Source of the DNA: Coix lacryma-jobi var. lacryma-jobi
Taxonomy: Eukaryota; Streptophyta; Magnoliopsida; Poales; Poaceae
Direction of reading: 5' to 3'
Assembly: GCA_009763385.1 (NCBI GenBank)
Contig: CM019823.1
Location: 89,167,104 to 89,231,103 of the forward strand
DNA: 64,000 bases
Shown: positions 43,160 to 55,083 of the stretch, in pieces
Numbering within the stretch: the first letter of the stretch is position 1
Layout of the letters: each line of letters opens with the position of its first letter
The notes under the pieces: generated by a model
Database searches by the model: none
What the model was told of the DNA's origin: nothing
The model's input: only the letters and a program-made list of their open reading frames with translations
Made by a program: the position numbers and the translations under genes

Positions 43160-43581
43160 TGCACTCGGAAAGTTAGGGTTTTCTGGGGCGGAGCAAGCAA
43201 GGAAGCCGAGGCGGCGAGAGTACTAGAGGAGCGAATGCAAGATTGGGAGAAGGCAGGCCTCCAGGGACGTTTATGCCGAATATCAACCGGCGGATTGGGG
43301 TTTTGCTTCCCGAGATGGGCCTCTGCAGTAGTAACGGGCTGTGCAAACCGTCTGGATGCACTCACGTGTTCGGCGGGGAATAGAGCGCCTGGCTTCGGCA
43401 AAATTGCCGATTTAGGTGTTCGGGACAAACACTGGCCAGATTGCCGAACAGGTTCACACGGTTAAACACGATGTCATCAGAACGGTAACCGATTGGATGC
43501 AAAATACAGATATATTACAAGGAAATGTTCGAGTCATTCTGACACAGGATTACAGAAACTAAAGGATCATTGCACAGTCAT
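43160..43581 (-). other. Gap between antisense genes
   Basis: About 420 bases separate the stop of the antisense PMD gene from the start of gene B. It could hold the promoter of gene B and the 3' end of the upstream gene; no TATA box is evident. Confidence 0.4.
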
Positions 43582-46536
43582 CTAGTTGTTCAAGAATTGG
43601 TTTATGGCCGCCAGAGTATCGGCTTTGACCTGGTTAGCATGCTCTAGTGCCTTGTTGTCCTCCTCTTCGGTGCCCTGTGCCTGTGAGAGCCTCGTGCTAA
43701 GTTTGATGTCCTCATCAAGCACTGATGACAGCTTGGAAGATGTTGTTTCAATGATATTCGGTAAACCCGATAGCCGAGAGGTGCATGACTGAATATCAGA
43801 ATCGACCTGGGCTAGTTGGGCTTCCAGTTCAGATCTCTTTTCTTGTAATTCTTTCAACTGAGCCTCCAGAGTCTCCTGAGAGTTCTTGGCCTCTTGGAAC
43901 TGAGTGTACAGATCATTGACTTCCTGGGTGCATTTGGACTTGGCAGTCTGAAGATCACGCTTCTGATTGCTCGTTTTACCTTAGCAAAGCAGTCATCCAG
44001 CGTAGACACGGCCTCCAGATGGAGCCTCAGATTCTCTGGAATGTCCTCAGCAATGGGCTCGAGGAAATTTTTAACTTCATCGGCGTCTCTGACTAAGGAC
44101 AAGATGTCTTGACTCAGAAAGTTTGTTATGTTGCTCAGGACATCTTGGACGAGTGCCGATGGTCTTTTGGCCACTGTTTCTTGTTCAGGAACTCGTTGAC
44201 ATCAAATGCATACTCGGAGGCTGAACCGATGAAAGTCTGTGTTGATTTGGACAGGTTAGCCGACCACGGTAAAGTATGAAGAAATGGGGAGTTAATTCTT
44301 GCCTGATGAGTCGGCTGATTAACAGAGGTTTGGTCTGGTGTTGAAAGCGGATGGACCAGCAGAGTCTGGAGTTGAGCCGATGAAGGTCTCACCAATCGCG
44401 GTATCTGTGAAATCGCTGGTCAGCCAAGAGGGGCAAGAATCTGCTGGTTGAAGGGATAAATGAAGGACCTACCAATGCTGATATCATCCGGGTTCTGGGT
44501 GCCCATTTCCTCGGCATCTGCATGCTCATCATTTTCCAAGGTAATAAGGATTGGGGGCACCATCATTTGAGCATTTTCTTGCTTAGGGGAAGAAGCCTGT
44601 AATGGTATACAAGCCAGTCAAGAATAAGTTGATAATGATGGAGGAACTAGAACATCTTACCTTTGGAGGAGGTGTGTTTTGCTTGGTCTTGGTTCGCCTG
44701 GAGCTGGAAGTGCCCTTAGTGGCCTTTCTTTTCTCTCCTTTAGCTGAGAGGGTGGTTAATGAGACTGCTTGGGATTTCATAAGCTGAGTCAATGAAGGAG
44801 CATTGTGTCCCAGGACAGTGATTGGCCCTGCTTGATGATATTGGATAGGCCTGATGTCAGAATTGGGTATGAAGTCCTGTGGAAGTTTTGAAAAGTTAGA
44901 AATCTCAAGGATCAAATACTAAAGCAACAAGTGGCTTGTTATTGTACCTCGCTGTCAGAGCTGAAGTCTGCTTGAAGTTCCAGGCACATGGGGTGGACTG
45001 GGCTGTTGAAGATATGATCATGCCATTCTTGCCACCAGGACTCAAAAAGAGGGTGAGCAGACTGGATCAAATGAAATGGTACTGGTTTGTAGTCTGGCAG
45101 ATCTTGCCCCAGGCTGAATACTCGATGGGCCTGCATCCCTATTGTAATACGCTCTTTGGACTGAATCTGCTCCCTGGGCTTGATGATGGTGGAAAAGATG
45201 AGTTTTGGAGGAAGCTGTCCACAACCCAATTGCCTAGCTGCTATGTTAGGATATATAGAACTCATAAGTATGCTTCACTTGTCTTCCTCTGTTGAATTCG
45301 GCTGGTAGGATGCAGGGTTTGATAATGAGTTGAAAACTCCTGTGGCCATTTCATCTATGCAGCCATCATCAAAGCTGAATTTGATAGGGAAAGTGAGGTT
45401 GTCATTCTCCCTGTAGGGTAACCAGAGCACCTGATTAAAGCCCTTGAAGAATAATTTGAAGAGATTGCCAATACTCTTGTTTATGGTTATAGCAGTGGCT
45501 GCTTCCCCATAAGTTTGGCAAGCTTTCTCTATAGCCTCTTCATCCTCAGCAAAGTTGCTGGAGGGAAAGCTGAGGTTGTCCAATGGCACAGCAATGATTT
45601 GGTGCATGTATAGCTGAAACCACATTTGAACAAACCACCAGGGGCCATTGACACAATCAATTGGTGGCAGTCCATCTGTGCTATCATGAGTGGCATGATA
45701 CATTTGAATGGAGATCTGATGCATCATGTGGTATATGGATCCCAGGAAGAGCCTGCCTAGAGGGAGTTGCTTTCCTTTGGATAATTTATCAGCCAGTGCG
45801 ATGTAGTTGAGGGTTGGCTCGTTGGATCTCCCACAGAAGATAAATCTGCATAGCCACATGTTTAGAAAAGCCCTGTGCTCTGTTTCTGCTACTGGGCCTG
45901 ACATTTTGTTGTGGATCTCTACATACTTCATCCATCCAACACTGACATCAATGGATCTCTGAGGAATTTTCTCTAGCAGTTCGTCGGCGTTCATGATCGA
46001 GGTAATGTTCAGGCCACTCATCATGAAGACATCGGCTAGTGTGATTGTCATTATGCCATGGCCGAACACGAAAGCATTGAGGGCATCTGACCAAAAATGA
46101 GAAGCTGCTATGAGCAATGACTCATTTTTGGGCATGTCGGCCAGGGACAGTTCCAGAGCATGATGGATGTCTTGGGTTTCCCAGTGAGGCCCAAATCTCG
46201 CCTGAGTTCTTCTGTACCAATTCCTCCAGCCGGTGACCGCGGGCAGGGGCCAGTTCTTGAAGGTATACCGCCACCTGTTCGGTGAAATGACTCCATGCTT
46301 GAAAGGGGTTCTGTTGGTCTCCATACCGATGATATTGGTTGGATTGGAGTTTCCCATCGGTCCCAAGAAGTAGGAGTTGGGATCCGCGTCGCAAGGAATC
46401 AGAATTTCATCCCTAAGGGCCTGAAAGGAGAAGGTGTGCGGAGGAAGCTAGATGAGCCGAATGCCGATATAAATTGACCGAATGCGTTGAAAGGAAAAGT
46501 GAAATTTACCTCCGGGATCTCGTCGTGGGTCGCCAT
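43582..46536 (-). pseudogene. Antisense multi-exon gene with plant mobile domain (PMD), partly decayed
   Basis: Predicted exons: 46536-46510 (MATHDEIPE), 46420-44948, 44876-44661, 44596-44473, 44440-44393, and a decayed 3' part (about 44333-43582). GT-AG borders and phase agree for the first five. The large exon encodes the plant mobile domain of the MAIN/MAIL type (WRNWYRRTQARFGPHWETQDIHHALELSLADMPKNESLLIAASHFWSDALNAFVFGHGIMTITLADVFMMSGLNI, with the W-N-F pattern I associate with that family). Exon 3 has a basic run like a nuclear signal (KGEKRKATKGTSSSRRTK). The end is coiled coil (LQEKRSELEAQLAQVDSDIQ). An in-frame TGA at 45277-45275 and a frameshift near 44165 break it. It starts only 144 bases from the 3' LTR, which could supply an antisense promoter. 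Confidence 0.72.
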
Positions 46537-46667
46537 TGCGAAACTCGGGTGGGAGTTTGAAGCTGTTGATGATTTGGAGGAAGATGCAGAGTTTGAAGCA
46601 GTGCTGACCTAGAGAACACGCGGCGGACTTATGGTCAATTTCAGAACAAATGCCTTTGTGCAGAAAT

Positions 46668-46679
46668 TGAGGGGGCATG
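46668..46679 (+). other. Polypurine tract of the Tat element
   Basis: TTGAGGGGGCATG directly before the 3' LTR start (TGTTAACA at 46680). Its position and purine content fit the plus-strand primer. Confidence 0.75.
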
Positions 46680-48072
46680 TGTTAACACAGAATTTTCGCA
46701 CTATGACAAGTGGGCCAGCACGGCGCAGGTTCGGGAGAAATCACCACCTGAGGGATTCGGTAGATAGCAAGCACGGTCGGCTAATCCAATCGATTCGGTA
46801 GGCTGTGTGGAGGCGACTGGTCAAATGGGGGGTGGATTCGGCAATATGGCGCTGCGGTCGGCTACCTCAGGCTAAGTCGGTTTGCGACAAATACGGCATA
46901 TCAGAAGATTCGGCAAAGAAGATATCGTCATGGTTAGCACGTGCCGATTATTAAGGGAGGCTTAGAATAAAAGGCATCGTGTTTTAGATAAGTTCCTGTT
47001 TTGTTGTTGTAATCGTGTCCTCCTAGGACTCGTAGAACACCAGGGTATAAATATAAACCCTGAGACTATTGTAGGGAGGTTCACAATCAATACAACCAAC
47101 CCGGCCCCGTGCCGTCTTCGAGTCCAAGTCGGTCGTCGTGTTCTTCGAGAGGGGCCATCGATCCGTCGACCTCCGTAAGTTCCGGCAACCTTGTTATCAT
47201 GTCTAGTATCGTGCGGCGGATTTAGATATGGTGCAAGTAGTCTCGTACGTTAAGCTTAGTATCGTGCGGCGGATTAAGCTTATGACGGGAGGTTTTTGCT
47301 TATGCCTTGTATCGTGCGGCGGATTGAGTCATGAGTAAAAATAGTTATCGGCTCTGTTAGATTGGCAATCTGATAGATTCATTAAGTTACCTTGTGTTAT
47401 ATGTTTTGTTATGTTTATTTCATCATAACACTTTTGCCCAATCTAGATACCGTTCGGTTCGGCTTCATCTTTATAGATCTGCTCTGTTCTTTCACGTTTA
47501 TTATTGAAAAGTTTTATGCAGTAGATCTATTGTTCGTAATAGCCGATTGGATCGTATCTGGATTGCCACGTGGTGAGGGTTCATGCATGTTAAGTATGTT
47601 TGATCTATGACAAGGCTAGGTGTCGTGCGGCAGGCGCAGGCTTTAGATTAGCTTAGTCATGCTTAGTTTGTATGTTCAATCCCCATGGATCCCAACTCGG
47701 TTGTACAATCGAGATTGGTTAAGTTTTAACTTATATTTAATACATCATGCAAGTACGATTCTCATGCAAACGTGTTCGGCACCTGTTATTCACGTAACTC
47801 TGTTCATATTGCCGAATATCTTTAAACCTGTTGGCAGATAGCTTTCATAGCTATATGTCGTCGTAAGTGGCTTCAGGGCCGTATTACTTGGAACTGTTGG
47901 TCATACCCGGCATGTTCCAGCTTTGTATTAACAGGTTATCTCACTTGTTAGTTGCAGGGGCAAACTGACTGGCACGCACCGGACTTCTGAGCACCCGGGC
48001 CACGTTTGAAGCCAGCTTCTCCGCTTGCTTGCTGTGTGATTGGCACAATGCGTCACACTTTTGGTGCCAACA
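46680..48072 (+). repeat. Tat element 3' LTR
   Basis: 1393 bases, TGTTAACACAG to TTTGGTGCCAACA, followed by the target duplicate TCGCC (48073-48077). Confidence 0.93.
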
Positions 48073-50865
48073 TCGCCGAAGGTGATAAACTCCTTTCCGG
48101 TGAACTGGGACTAAGCTGGAGAACCACTTGGCATTTCCGTTTCCTCATGTGCCTCGAGCAAACCGGAATCCACCAACCAAACGTTCTCCAATCGTTTTAC
48201 CTACATCAATAAAAGACATAGGGTGAGCATACGGTCCAACACTGGGGTTAGTGAAGTAAGGAGAATACCAGTGTTGGGCCGACTGCTCAAAAGAACGGTT
48301 TAGCGAAAAACCATTCCTAGCACGTCTACGAGGAAAGCGATCACCACGCACAGGAAAACGTGGTCCGCTAGGGAAAGAGAGCTCACCGCGATACTCAAAA
48401 CGCGGTGGGGGAAAATGCTCAACTACAAAGCAAAGCCACCGCCCAACGGGGTCCATAGCCTAGACTGCAGGCTCCCGCCAGGCACGACCTCCTCGCGGCC
48501 TAGGCCTAGGAACTTGAGGTTCTGGACCTCTAGGCCTAGCAGCTCTCCTCAGAGCTCTCCTCTGAACATTCGGCACATGTACATCATGGAAAGGATGGTA
48601 CACATGTCCGGGTTGTTCATCTCCCTTTGCACGGCGCGTCTCTCTCTTGCGCCGAAAGCAAAACTCACTCAAGTGACCATCTCGTCCACATTCTCACAGT
48701 GGTACCTCACCGCTCTCAAAGGGGGTTGTTTGTACTCACGGTAGTGGGTGTGGATCACTTTGCCCTTCTGTGGCATAAGCTCCTCCTGGATGGGTGGCAT
48801 GGTGTCCAACTTGTTTTTCAGGTGGTTGGGCTTGGGATGCCATGTCTGCTTCTTGGGTGGAGCTCTCAGAGGTTCCACAAAAACCCATCCTTGTGTTAGG
48901 CTTGAAAGACTCTTGGGTGGAATCTTGGTAAGCTTGGGAGTAGTGGTGGAGTTGGGCTTCTCACATGGGTTCAGACCACTCGACTCTCCAATCTTCCCAA
49001 GATGACACATCACACCCGGAGCAAAGCCTACACCCTGGACCTCCGCAGCTCGCTTAAATTGGGAGATTATCATCCCAGCTGCAGCTCACCACAAGACACC
49101 CATGACAAGATGGTCCGAAGGTATGTGTTTTTCCTCCTCGGTTTTGCATCTTGTCATGCTTCACATTGGCTATCTCCATCTCCGGCCCTCACACAAAACC
49201 ACCTGGACACACAATTGCTACCCGAGCTGGCCTTCTCAAGAGAGACAATCTTGGCATTCTTCTCTAACCAACTCGATTGCAAGATAGGACAAGTCTTGCA
49301 CGCACCCAACAACATGGGTCTAGCCCGGAGCTCATCCACCTCTCCATCCAATGCAAACATACTTACCTCTCAAGTGAGAAGTTCAGTCATGTGCGTGGTG
49401 CACATCTCGCACGCACTCCTCCTCATCTGTAACTACGGTGGACTTGACAGATTCAAGTTCTTCACCGTATGCTCCCCTCTTCTGCCTAAACTCCTTGCGC
49501 TCTCTAGCAGCACGCCTAAGCAACTTATCCTGACTAAGGAGCGCGGCAGTAAGCTTCTCGACCTCAGTAGAAAGCTCATCGTGGGTCAGAGATACCTGGG
49601 AGGTGTCATCGTCGTCATCGTCGTTCCGAGGAGTGCCCTCTAGCTCGCCGTCGACCTCTTGCCGAGGCCATGGGCAGAAGCCCTCGTCATCGGCGAAGAA
49701 GCAGAGGCCGTTGAGCTTGTCCTCAATCCTCTTCTTATTCTCGGACTCATCGTTGCTTGAAGAAGTGGAGTCATCGTCGCTGAGCGTGGTGAAGAAAGCA
49801 CGCTGCTCAGCCTGGGCCTTCTCCAAGTACTTCGTCTTAATGTACTCCTTGTTGAAGCCGCTCCTCCGCTTGTGCTTCACGGGGACGTACTTCTCCTTGC
49901 GCTTGCCGGAGTTGTACTTGTGCCCATGATCGCCCTTCCCAGATGTGTGCTTCTTCTTGGACAGTTGGCGATGAAGTGGTCGGGGTTGCCGCACTCAAGC
50001 TCCTGAGCATCTCCTCCCTCCGCCGCGACGGTTCATGCGGTTGTTGTGGAACCGCGAGAACCGGTTGGCAGCAAAGCCAACTCGTCATCCTCCAAAGACA
50101 GCTGCCTGGTCGACAGAGAGATGAGGAGACTCGGCTCCTTGTCGACATGAAAAAGAGAGAAGAAAGTGCAAGTCCTCACAGAGAGGTAGCAGAAGACCAG
50201 AAACCAAAGCATAGTCGGGCCAGAAGGATTTTCATAAAGCTCCCTCGACATGGCGTCAATCTCACTAGACTTGAGCTTACTAAAGAGCTCATCGCATGTG
50301 AGGGTCTCATAGTTAGACGATTCGATGATCGCCTGGACCTTTGAGTCCCACACCGACCGATCGAGAGTATGCAAAAGCTTCAAAGCCCTCTCAATGATCG
50401 TCGAAAGGCAACAGCTCCTTGTTCGCTCTCATCTTGTTGACAATGACCTGAAAGCGAGCGAATAAACTCTCTATGCTCTCGCCAGGCATATGTCGAAAGT
50501 TCTCATGACTCCGGACTCCCCATACCCCGCTTGTGCGACTCGTAAAGACGGGATTTGACTTGAGTGGTTCCCTCATGGAAGCGCATGAGGGTCGCCCAAA
50601 TCTCACGAGCCATGGGGAGGTGAGAAACGCGATCAAACTCGGACATGCTCAAACAGGAGAAAAAAGCGTTACGAGCTCGGCTATTTGCTTCGTGCTCATC
50701 GATCTGAAGCTGAGTGACACGAGCAGCCAAGACAACGTAATCGGCCTTGTTGCAAATCTCCCAAACAGAAGAGCCCATGCTCTAGAGATAGGCCGACATA
50801 AGTATCTTCCAATACGCATAGTTCGTCCCATCAAAGAATGGCGTTTTGCCCAAGCCGCGATCCAT
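48073..50865 (-). pseudogene. gag: Copia-2 gag and start of protease, broken
   Basis: The ATG at 50865 opens MDRGLGKTPFFDGTNYAYWK, the copia gag (UBN2-type) start. DYVVLAARVTQLQIDEHEANSRARNAFFSCLS, MPGESIESLFARFQVIVNKM and LHTLDRSVWDSKVQAIIESS follow in different frames. A basic zinc-finger-adjacent region (KKKHTSGKGDHGHKYNSGKRKEKY), an acidic coiled coil (49900-49400) and a second knuckle (CGRDGHLSEFC, about 48690-48660, one base lost) come next. The 48456-48145 frame leads to the damaged protease. At least five frameshifts separate these parts. The continuation is pol at 33980, across the Tat insertion. Confidence 0.82.
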
Positions 50866-50914
50866 GTCGCCTTCTGTGGATTTAGAACCGGCTAAGGTGG
50901 AAGATCCTTAACCC

Positions 50915-50926
50915 GCTCCGATACCA
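50915..50926 (-). other. Primer-binding site, initiator tRNA-Met type (Copia-2)
   Basis: On the minus strand TGGTATCGGAGC, one change from the standard TGGTATCAGAGC, 2 bases after the LTR end at 50929. Copia-3 has the same variant. Confidence 0.85.
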
Positions 50927-50928
50927 AT

Positions 50929-52994
50929 TGAAGGACCGAGAATGCAATAGCAAGGCGACCAGAGGGGGGGTGAATGGGAGCTCAAAATTTCTCTCGAAAC
51001 TTTTGGCCTATTGTCCCCAAATCAACCCTGAAGCTTCGATCGAAACCGTGATGGCCACACACCCTTGGAAGAGGGTGATGATCCCTAGGATCACAGCGAG
51101 GCACCACAAAGCTATAGCAAACCAAACACCAAAAGTACCGGCACAAGATTGACCCTCGAAAACCAAGTCTCGAACGTAGATAGACGGCTACGTTGAGAAA
51201 TCCCAAAATACCGATGCTAACAAGTAGCAAAGATACCTAGAGAGGTTCCTTGATCAACTCTAGGGTCAAACGAGAGGTCTGAAAACCAAGCGGAGAAGTC
51301 GGGAGAGCAAACGCACTAAACCGGAGGCTTCAGCCGATTCGCGGACTGTCCGGCCCTAAGGTCCCGGACTGTCCGCACCTGGCCGTACTGTCCGCGGTTC
51401 ACTGGCGGAAGACGCAAAACAGCAGTGTTTCTGAAGTCCCCTGGACTGGTCCCGGACTGTCCGCGACCCACAACTGCAGAATGTCAGCCGGTCACGAAAA
51501 GTCAAATCGGCCGAAGAACACAGCCACTGACTCGGCTGATCCCCGACTCGCGGACTGTCCGCGTCCCCAGTGGCGGACTATCCGCGGATGAACAGAGAGG
51601 GGGCGATTCAGTCGCCCCTCTCACGAATCCTCTCGAATCCAAAATAAAACTCAATCCCACGTTCCCAAACTTGGAGCAGATGATCATGAGGTAGTTAGGA
51701 GACTATCCCCAAGAAATCATCCGCCCAAATCAACTCAAACACTGGGAAATCGAAAGGGGAGAAGTATGAACGAAAAAGCGCCACAAAAACGAAATCAACC
51801 CGATCTACTTGTTCGCGAGGAGTTAGATGAATTCCTTCGGTGGAAATGATCTCCTCACTATAAAGAACAAGTTGATTCAAATGGATTTCGCAAAGATGTA
51901 GTAGAGAGGGAGATCAAGTGACAGGAAAATCAATCGGTCGAGAAACGAAGAACGTGAAGAACACGAATCAAAACGTGAATCAACACATCGATCTGCAACT
52001 GTTTGGCTACCACACGCTACAACAGTGAGGTTACAGCCTCACTTCCTCAAAATCTCCAGTACACAGAGGTATGTTCTCTGCGGATCTCAGCTAGCTACAG
52101 CAGGGGATTGGGAGAGCAGGAAACCCTAGAAGCAAAGAGCAAATAACTGAGATAAAATCGGAGGAGGGTGTCTCCCTCTACTTATCCTAATTCTATTTCC
52201 TACTCTACACCTCTCTAATTACAGAGCGAACCAGCTAAACCCTAGGGTTATTCTGGACCAACTCGATGGTAGGTGGATCCGACGGCCACGCCCGCACAAC
52301 TGGTAGCGTTTCCTCGACGCAAACCTCACCCGATTGCCGCCACCGCTCCCGCTTGTCCTTTTCACGGACTTCGCCCCCGGTTTTGAGGCCCAAACCGGGA
52401 AACCAGCCTTCACGACCAACCCCCGATTTTGTGGCCCAAACCGGGAAACCAGCCGGCCTATCGCCTAAGTTTTGTGGCCCAAACTCAGAAACCCGCCAAC
52501 ACCCAGGTTTTGAGGCCAAACCCGGGAAACCGTCCTCAGCCCGAGTTTTGTGGCCCAAACTCGGAACCATCAGTGCCCAGGTTTTGAGGCCCAAACCTGG
52601 AAACCGTCCACCCGATGGTTTTTCTCTGGCTCTAACCACCAAACTGAAGCTCTAGAGGGGATGCACCCGCCCGTGCACCCTGTCCCCCGACACGTGTCCC
52701 TAGGTCCTCGACCGAGCAACACCGTGCCCGCAACTTCTCGCTCTCGTCGCTTTCAGCCAGGCTGCCAGCCACCACGGCTGTTTCTCGGGCCACGGTCCCT
52801 CAGTCCAAGCCTCACATCCGCCCTTCGCCACTCTCGGTCCCTCGGCACGGCACGTCTCTACTTGACCTTCACCTTGCCTCTGATCACTGTATCCGTGCTC
52901 GACACCTGCACAACACAAGCCAAAGAACATGCGCATTATCCCAGTTGACAATCACTCATCACTCAGAGACTCGGCATACACCCATGTATCCGCA
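50929..52994 (-). repeat. Copia-2 middle LTR
   Basis: 2066 bases, close to 27324-29406. It is flanked by a primer-binding site and gag on its left, and by a polypurine tract (rc of ATCTCCCTCTTGAT, 52995-53008) and 3' noncoding region on its right. It thus acts as 3' LTR of one unit and 5' LTR of the next. Confidence 0.92.
52374..52610. repeat. Hairpin array in the Copia-2 middle LTR
   Basis: Six units matching those at 28794-29018, for example CCCGGTTT/AAACCGGG near 52376 and CCAGGTTT/AAACCTGG near 52577. Some stems differ from the partner LTR by single changes. Confidence 0.85.
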
Positions 52995-53320
52995 ATCTCC
53001 CTCTTGATGAAGTGCATTGTCAACTACCAACACAATCATAATAGAAGGAAGGAAGGAAAGGAGAAAGAGAGAAAACTCAACCAAATGACCCAAAAGCATA
53101 GCAAAGCCCGAATAGGTCAAATGGAGAGAGCAGAACAACTTGGTTCCCAAAGACATGGGCAACGGCTCGACGCAACCAAGCAAAGCAAAGCTAGCCCTCA
53201 AGAAGAGGTAAGACAGGCTCAACACCGCTAGCAAATACCAATTGAAAAATCAAAGCAAAATGCTAGTCCCTCAAGATAGAGGCACAGAGGCTCAACACAA
53301 CTAGCAAGAAAGCTCGATAC

Positions 53321-54576
53321 TGTAACATCCCAGCCTAAGGCTTAATAGGAATAATAGGATACTCACCAACAAGTTTGCAACTTCTTTTCGGAAGCCCGTC
53401 TCCAAGAGAACCCGTCTCCAAGCGTTAAGCTGCTTGGCCTGGAGAAATTTAGGGATGGGTGACCGACCGGGAAGTTCTTCCCGGGTGCGCACGAGTGAGG
53501 ACAAAGTGCGCAGAAAAGACTGGTGTTGGTCTGTGAGGAAAGTCTACGTCCTAGAAAAGCTGCCATATGTAAGTGGGCTCGGCCGCGTGGAGGCGGGACG
53601 TTACAGAATGGTATCGAGCCGACTCTCGCGGTTTCACACGGGCGCGTGTGTCGTAGTTGCTCAGACATGGTGGTCATGGCTGGTGTGGACCCGGAATGTT
53701 CACCACCCATGGCACATGTGCTGGCACTAGACACACGGACGTGGCCAAGAGAGGACGTTCCTGGCTTGGGATTGATCGACGGGGACGTCGATCTCTTAAG
53801 GGGGTGAGGATGTAACATCCCGGCCTAAGGCTTAATAGGAATAATAGGATACTCATACCAACAAGTTGCAACTTCTTTTTCGGAAGCCCGTCTCCAAAGA
53901 ACTCTAAAGTTAAGCGTGCTTGGCGTGGAGAAATCTAGGGATGGGTGACCGACCGGGAAGTTCTTCCCGGGTGCGCACGAGTGAGGACAAAGTGCGCTGA
54001 AAAGACTGGTGTTGGTCTGTGAGGGAAGTCTATGTCCTAGAAAAGCTGCCATATGTAAGTGGGCTCGGCCGCGTGGAGGCGGGACGTTACAGAATGGTAT
54101 CGGAGCCGACTCTCGCGGTTTCACGGCCGCGTGTGTCGCAGTTGCTCAGACATGGTGGTCATGGCTGGTGTGGACCCAGAGTGGTCACACAGCATGACAC
54201 ATGTGCTGGCACTAGACACACGGACGTGGCCAAGAGAGGACGTTCCTGGCTTGGGATTGATCGACGGGGACGTCGATCTCTTAAGGGGGTGAGGATGTAA
54301 CATCCCGGCCTAAGGCTTAATAGGAATAATAGGATACTCATACCAACAAGTTGCAACTTCTTTTTCGGAAGCCCGTCTCCAAAGAACTCTAAAGTTAAGC
54401 GTGCTTGGCCTGGAGAAATTTAGGGATGGGTGACCGACCGGGAAGTTCTTCCCGGGTGCGCACGAGTGAGGACAAAGTGCGCAGAAAAGACTGGTGTTGG
54501 TCTGTGAGGGAAGTCTATGTCCTAGAAAAGCTGCCATATGTAAGTGGGCTCGGCCGCGTGGAGGCGGGACGTTACA
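53321..54576 (+). mobile_element. Cassandra TRIM element, three LTRs and two internal segments
   Basis: LTRs at 53321-53605, 53811-54091 and 54296-54576 start TGTAACATCCC and end GTTACA. Each is followed (except the last) by an initiator-Met primer-binding site (TGGTATCGGAGC at 54095-54106; a shortened form at 53609) and about 200 bases of noncoding interior that ends in TTAAGGGGGTGAGGA. Flanks are GATAC on both sides (53316-53320, 54577-54581), and the empty site GATACCAAAACC exists near 29728. Each LTR holds a 5S rRNA-like segment, the mark of Cassandra. It codes for no protein and needs other elements' enzymes. Confidence 0.93.
53847..53978 (+). ncRNA. 5S rRNA-like segment in the middle Cassandra LTR
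   Basis: GGATACTCATACCA resembles the plant 5S start. AAAGTTAAGCGTGCTTGG corresponds to the internal control box A region, and AGGGATGGGTGACC with CCGGGAAGTTCTT to the 3' half. Polymerase III promoter elements are thus retained. It is derived, about 132 bases instead of about 120. The LTR at 54296-54576 has the same segment (about 54332-54464); in the first LTR (53357-53493) it is altered near AAGCGTTAAGCTGCTTGG. Confidence 0.85.
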
Positions 54577-55067
54577 GATACCAAAACCTTACGGGCAACA
54601 AGAAACAAGCTCCCCCTTGCATGGTGCACACAACCGATTCTTCTCCCCCTTAGTTGAACATGGGAGGCATGATTTGTCCAAATTCTCCCCCTTAGTTGAA
54701 AATGCACCATCAAGTAAAATCTCTCCCCCTGAGAAAATGCACCATCAAAAAGTGCCAACAAGAGAATTTCTCCCACTTCCCAAAATGCATATGAGTCAAA
54801 ATGCAAGTTAGCTGCTTCAAGAATATAGTCAAGAGAATGTAGAGATGCTCTACATAGTATAAGTCCAATGATGCAACTGAAGCACACATGCTAGCAAAGG
54901 CTCAAACTGATGACCAATTAAGAAATATGAACATGTGAGCAAAGTGAGCAATTTTAGCCAAAAAGGATTCACCATCAAAATAGCACTACACATGTATAGA
55001 CAGGAAAACAACAAGTGCTAATCATGTATACAAGGTGAACTACCCCTAGCAAAGTTCAAACATCATG

Positions 55068-55083
55068 CACCCATGTATCCGCA
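55068..55083 (-). repeat. 16-base stub of a Copia-2 LTR start
   Basis: On the minus strand TGCGGATACATGGGTG, identical to the first 16 bases of the other Copia-2 LTRs, next to the target duplicate GCGCT. The rest of this LTR, and gag-pol of its unit, are deleted down to the 3' noncoding region. Confidence 0.85.

Larger units (their letters stand above)
33981..48072 (+). mobile_element. Complete Tat-lineage Ty3/gypsy element, 14.1 kb, with antisense genes
   Basis: Bounded by the perfect 5-bp duplication TCGCC (33976-33980 and 48073-48077) and two 1393-base LTRs starting TGTTAACA and ending CCAACA. Contents: primer-binding site, gag, protease, reverse transcriptase, RNase H, a second (archaeal-type) RNase H, integrase, then about 4.7 kb with two genes on the opposite strand, a polypurine tract and the 3' LTR. 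The dual RNase H and long 3' region are characteristic of the Tat/Ogre lineage. It interrupts Copia-2 between gag and pol, in the protease. LTRs differ by scattered substitutions and small indels, so the insertion is fairly recent. Confidence 0.92.
52995..55067 (-). other. Second copy of the Copia-2 3' noncoding region
   Basis: Matches 29407 to about 30217, including the three hairpins (53144-53308 region) and polypurine-like tracts. It is interrupted by Cassandra at 53321-54576 and ends abruptly at 55067, where it is fused to a 16-base LTR start. Confidence 0.85.
27324..55083 (-). mobile_element. Copia-2, tandem SIRE-like copia insertion, 27.8 kb including nested elements
   Basis: Bounded by the 5-bp duplication GCGCT (27319-27323 and 55084-55088). 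On the minus strand: a 16-base stub of an LTR start (55083-55068), a second copy of the 3' noncoding region (55067-52995, with Cassandra inside), an LTR (52994-50929), primer-binding site, gag, the nested Tat element, pol, 3' noncoding region and polypurine tract, and the last LTR (29406-27324). The middle LTR has polypurine tract on one side and primer-binding site on the other. The insertion is therefore LTR-internal-LTR-internal-LTR, with the first LTR and internal region almost wholly deleted. Confidence 0.85.

Noticed and set aside
53847..53978. Functional 5S rRNA gene
   Set aside because: The sequence is diverged and about 12 bases too long, and it lies in an LTR with TGTAACA/GTTACA ends, so it is the 5S-like part of Cassandra.
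53434..54300. Several 60-105-residue frames on both strands of Cassandra
   Set aside because: They recur only because the element is tandemly repeated; Cassandra is known to be noncoding.
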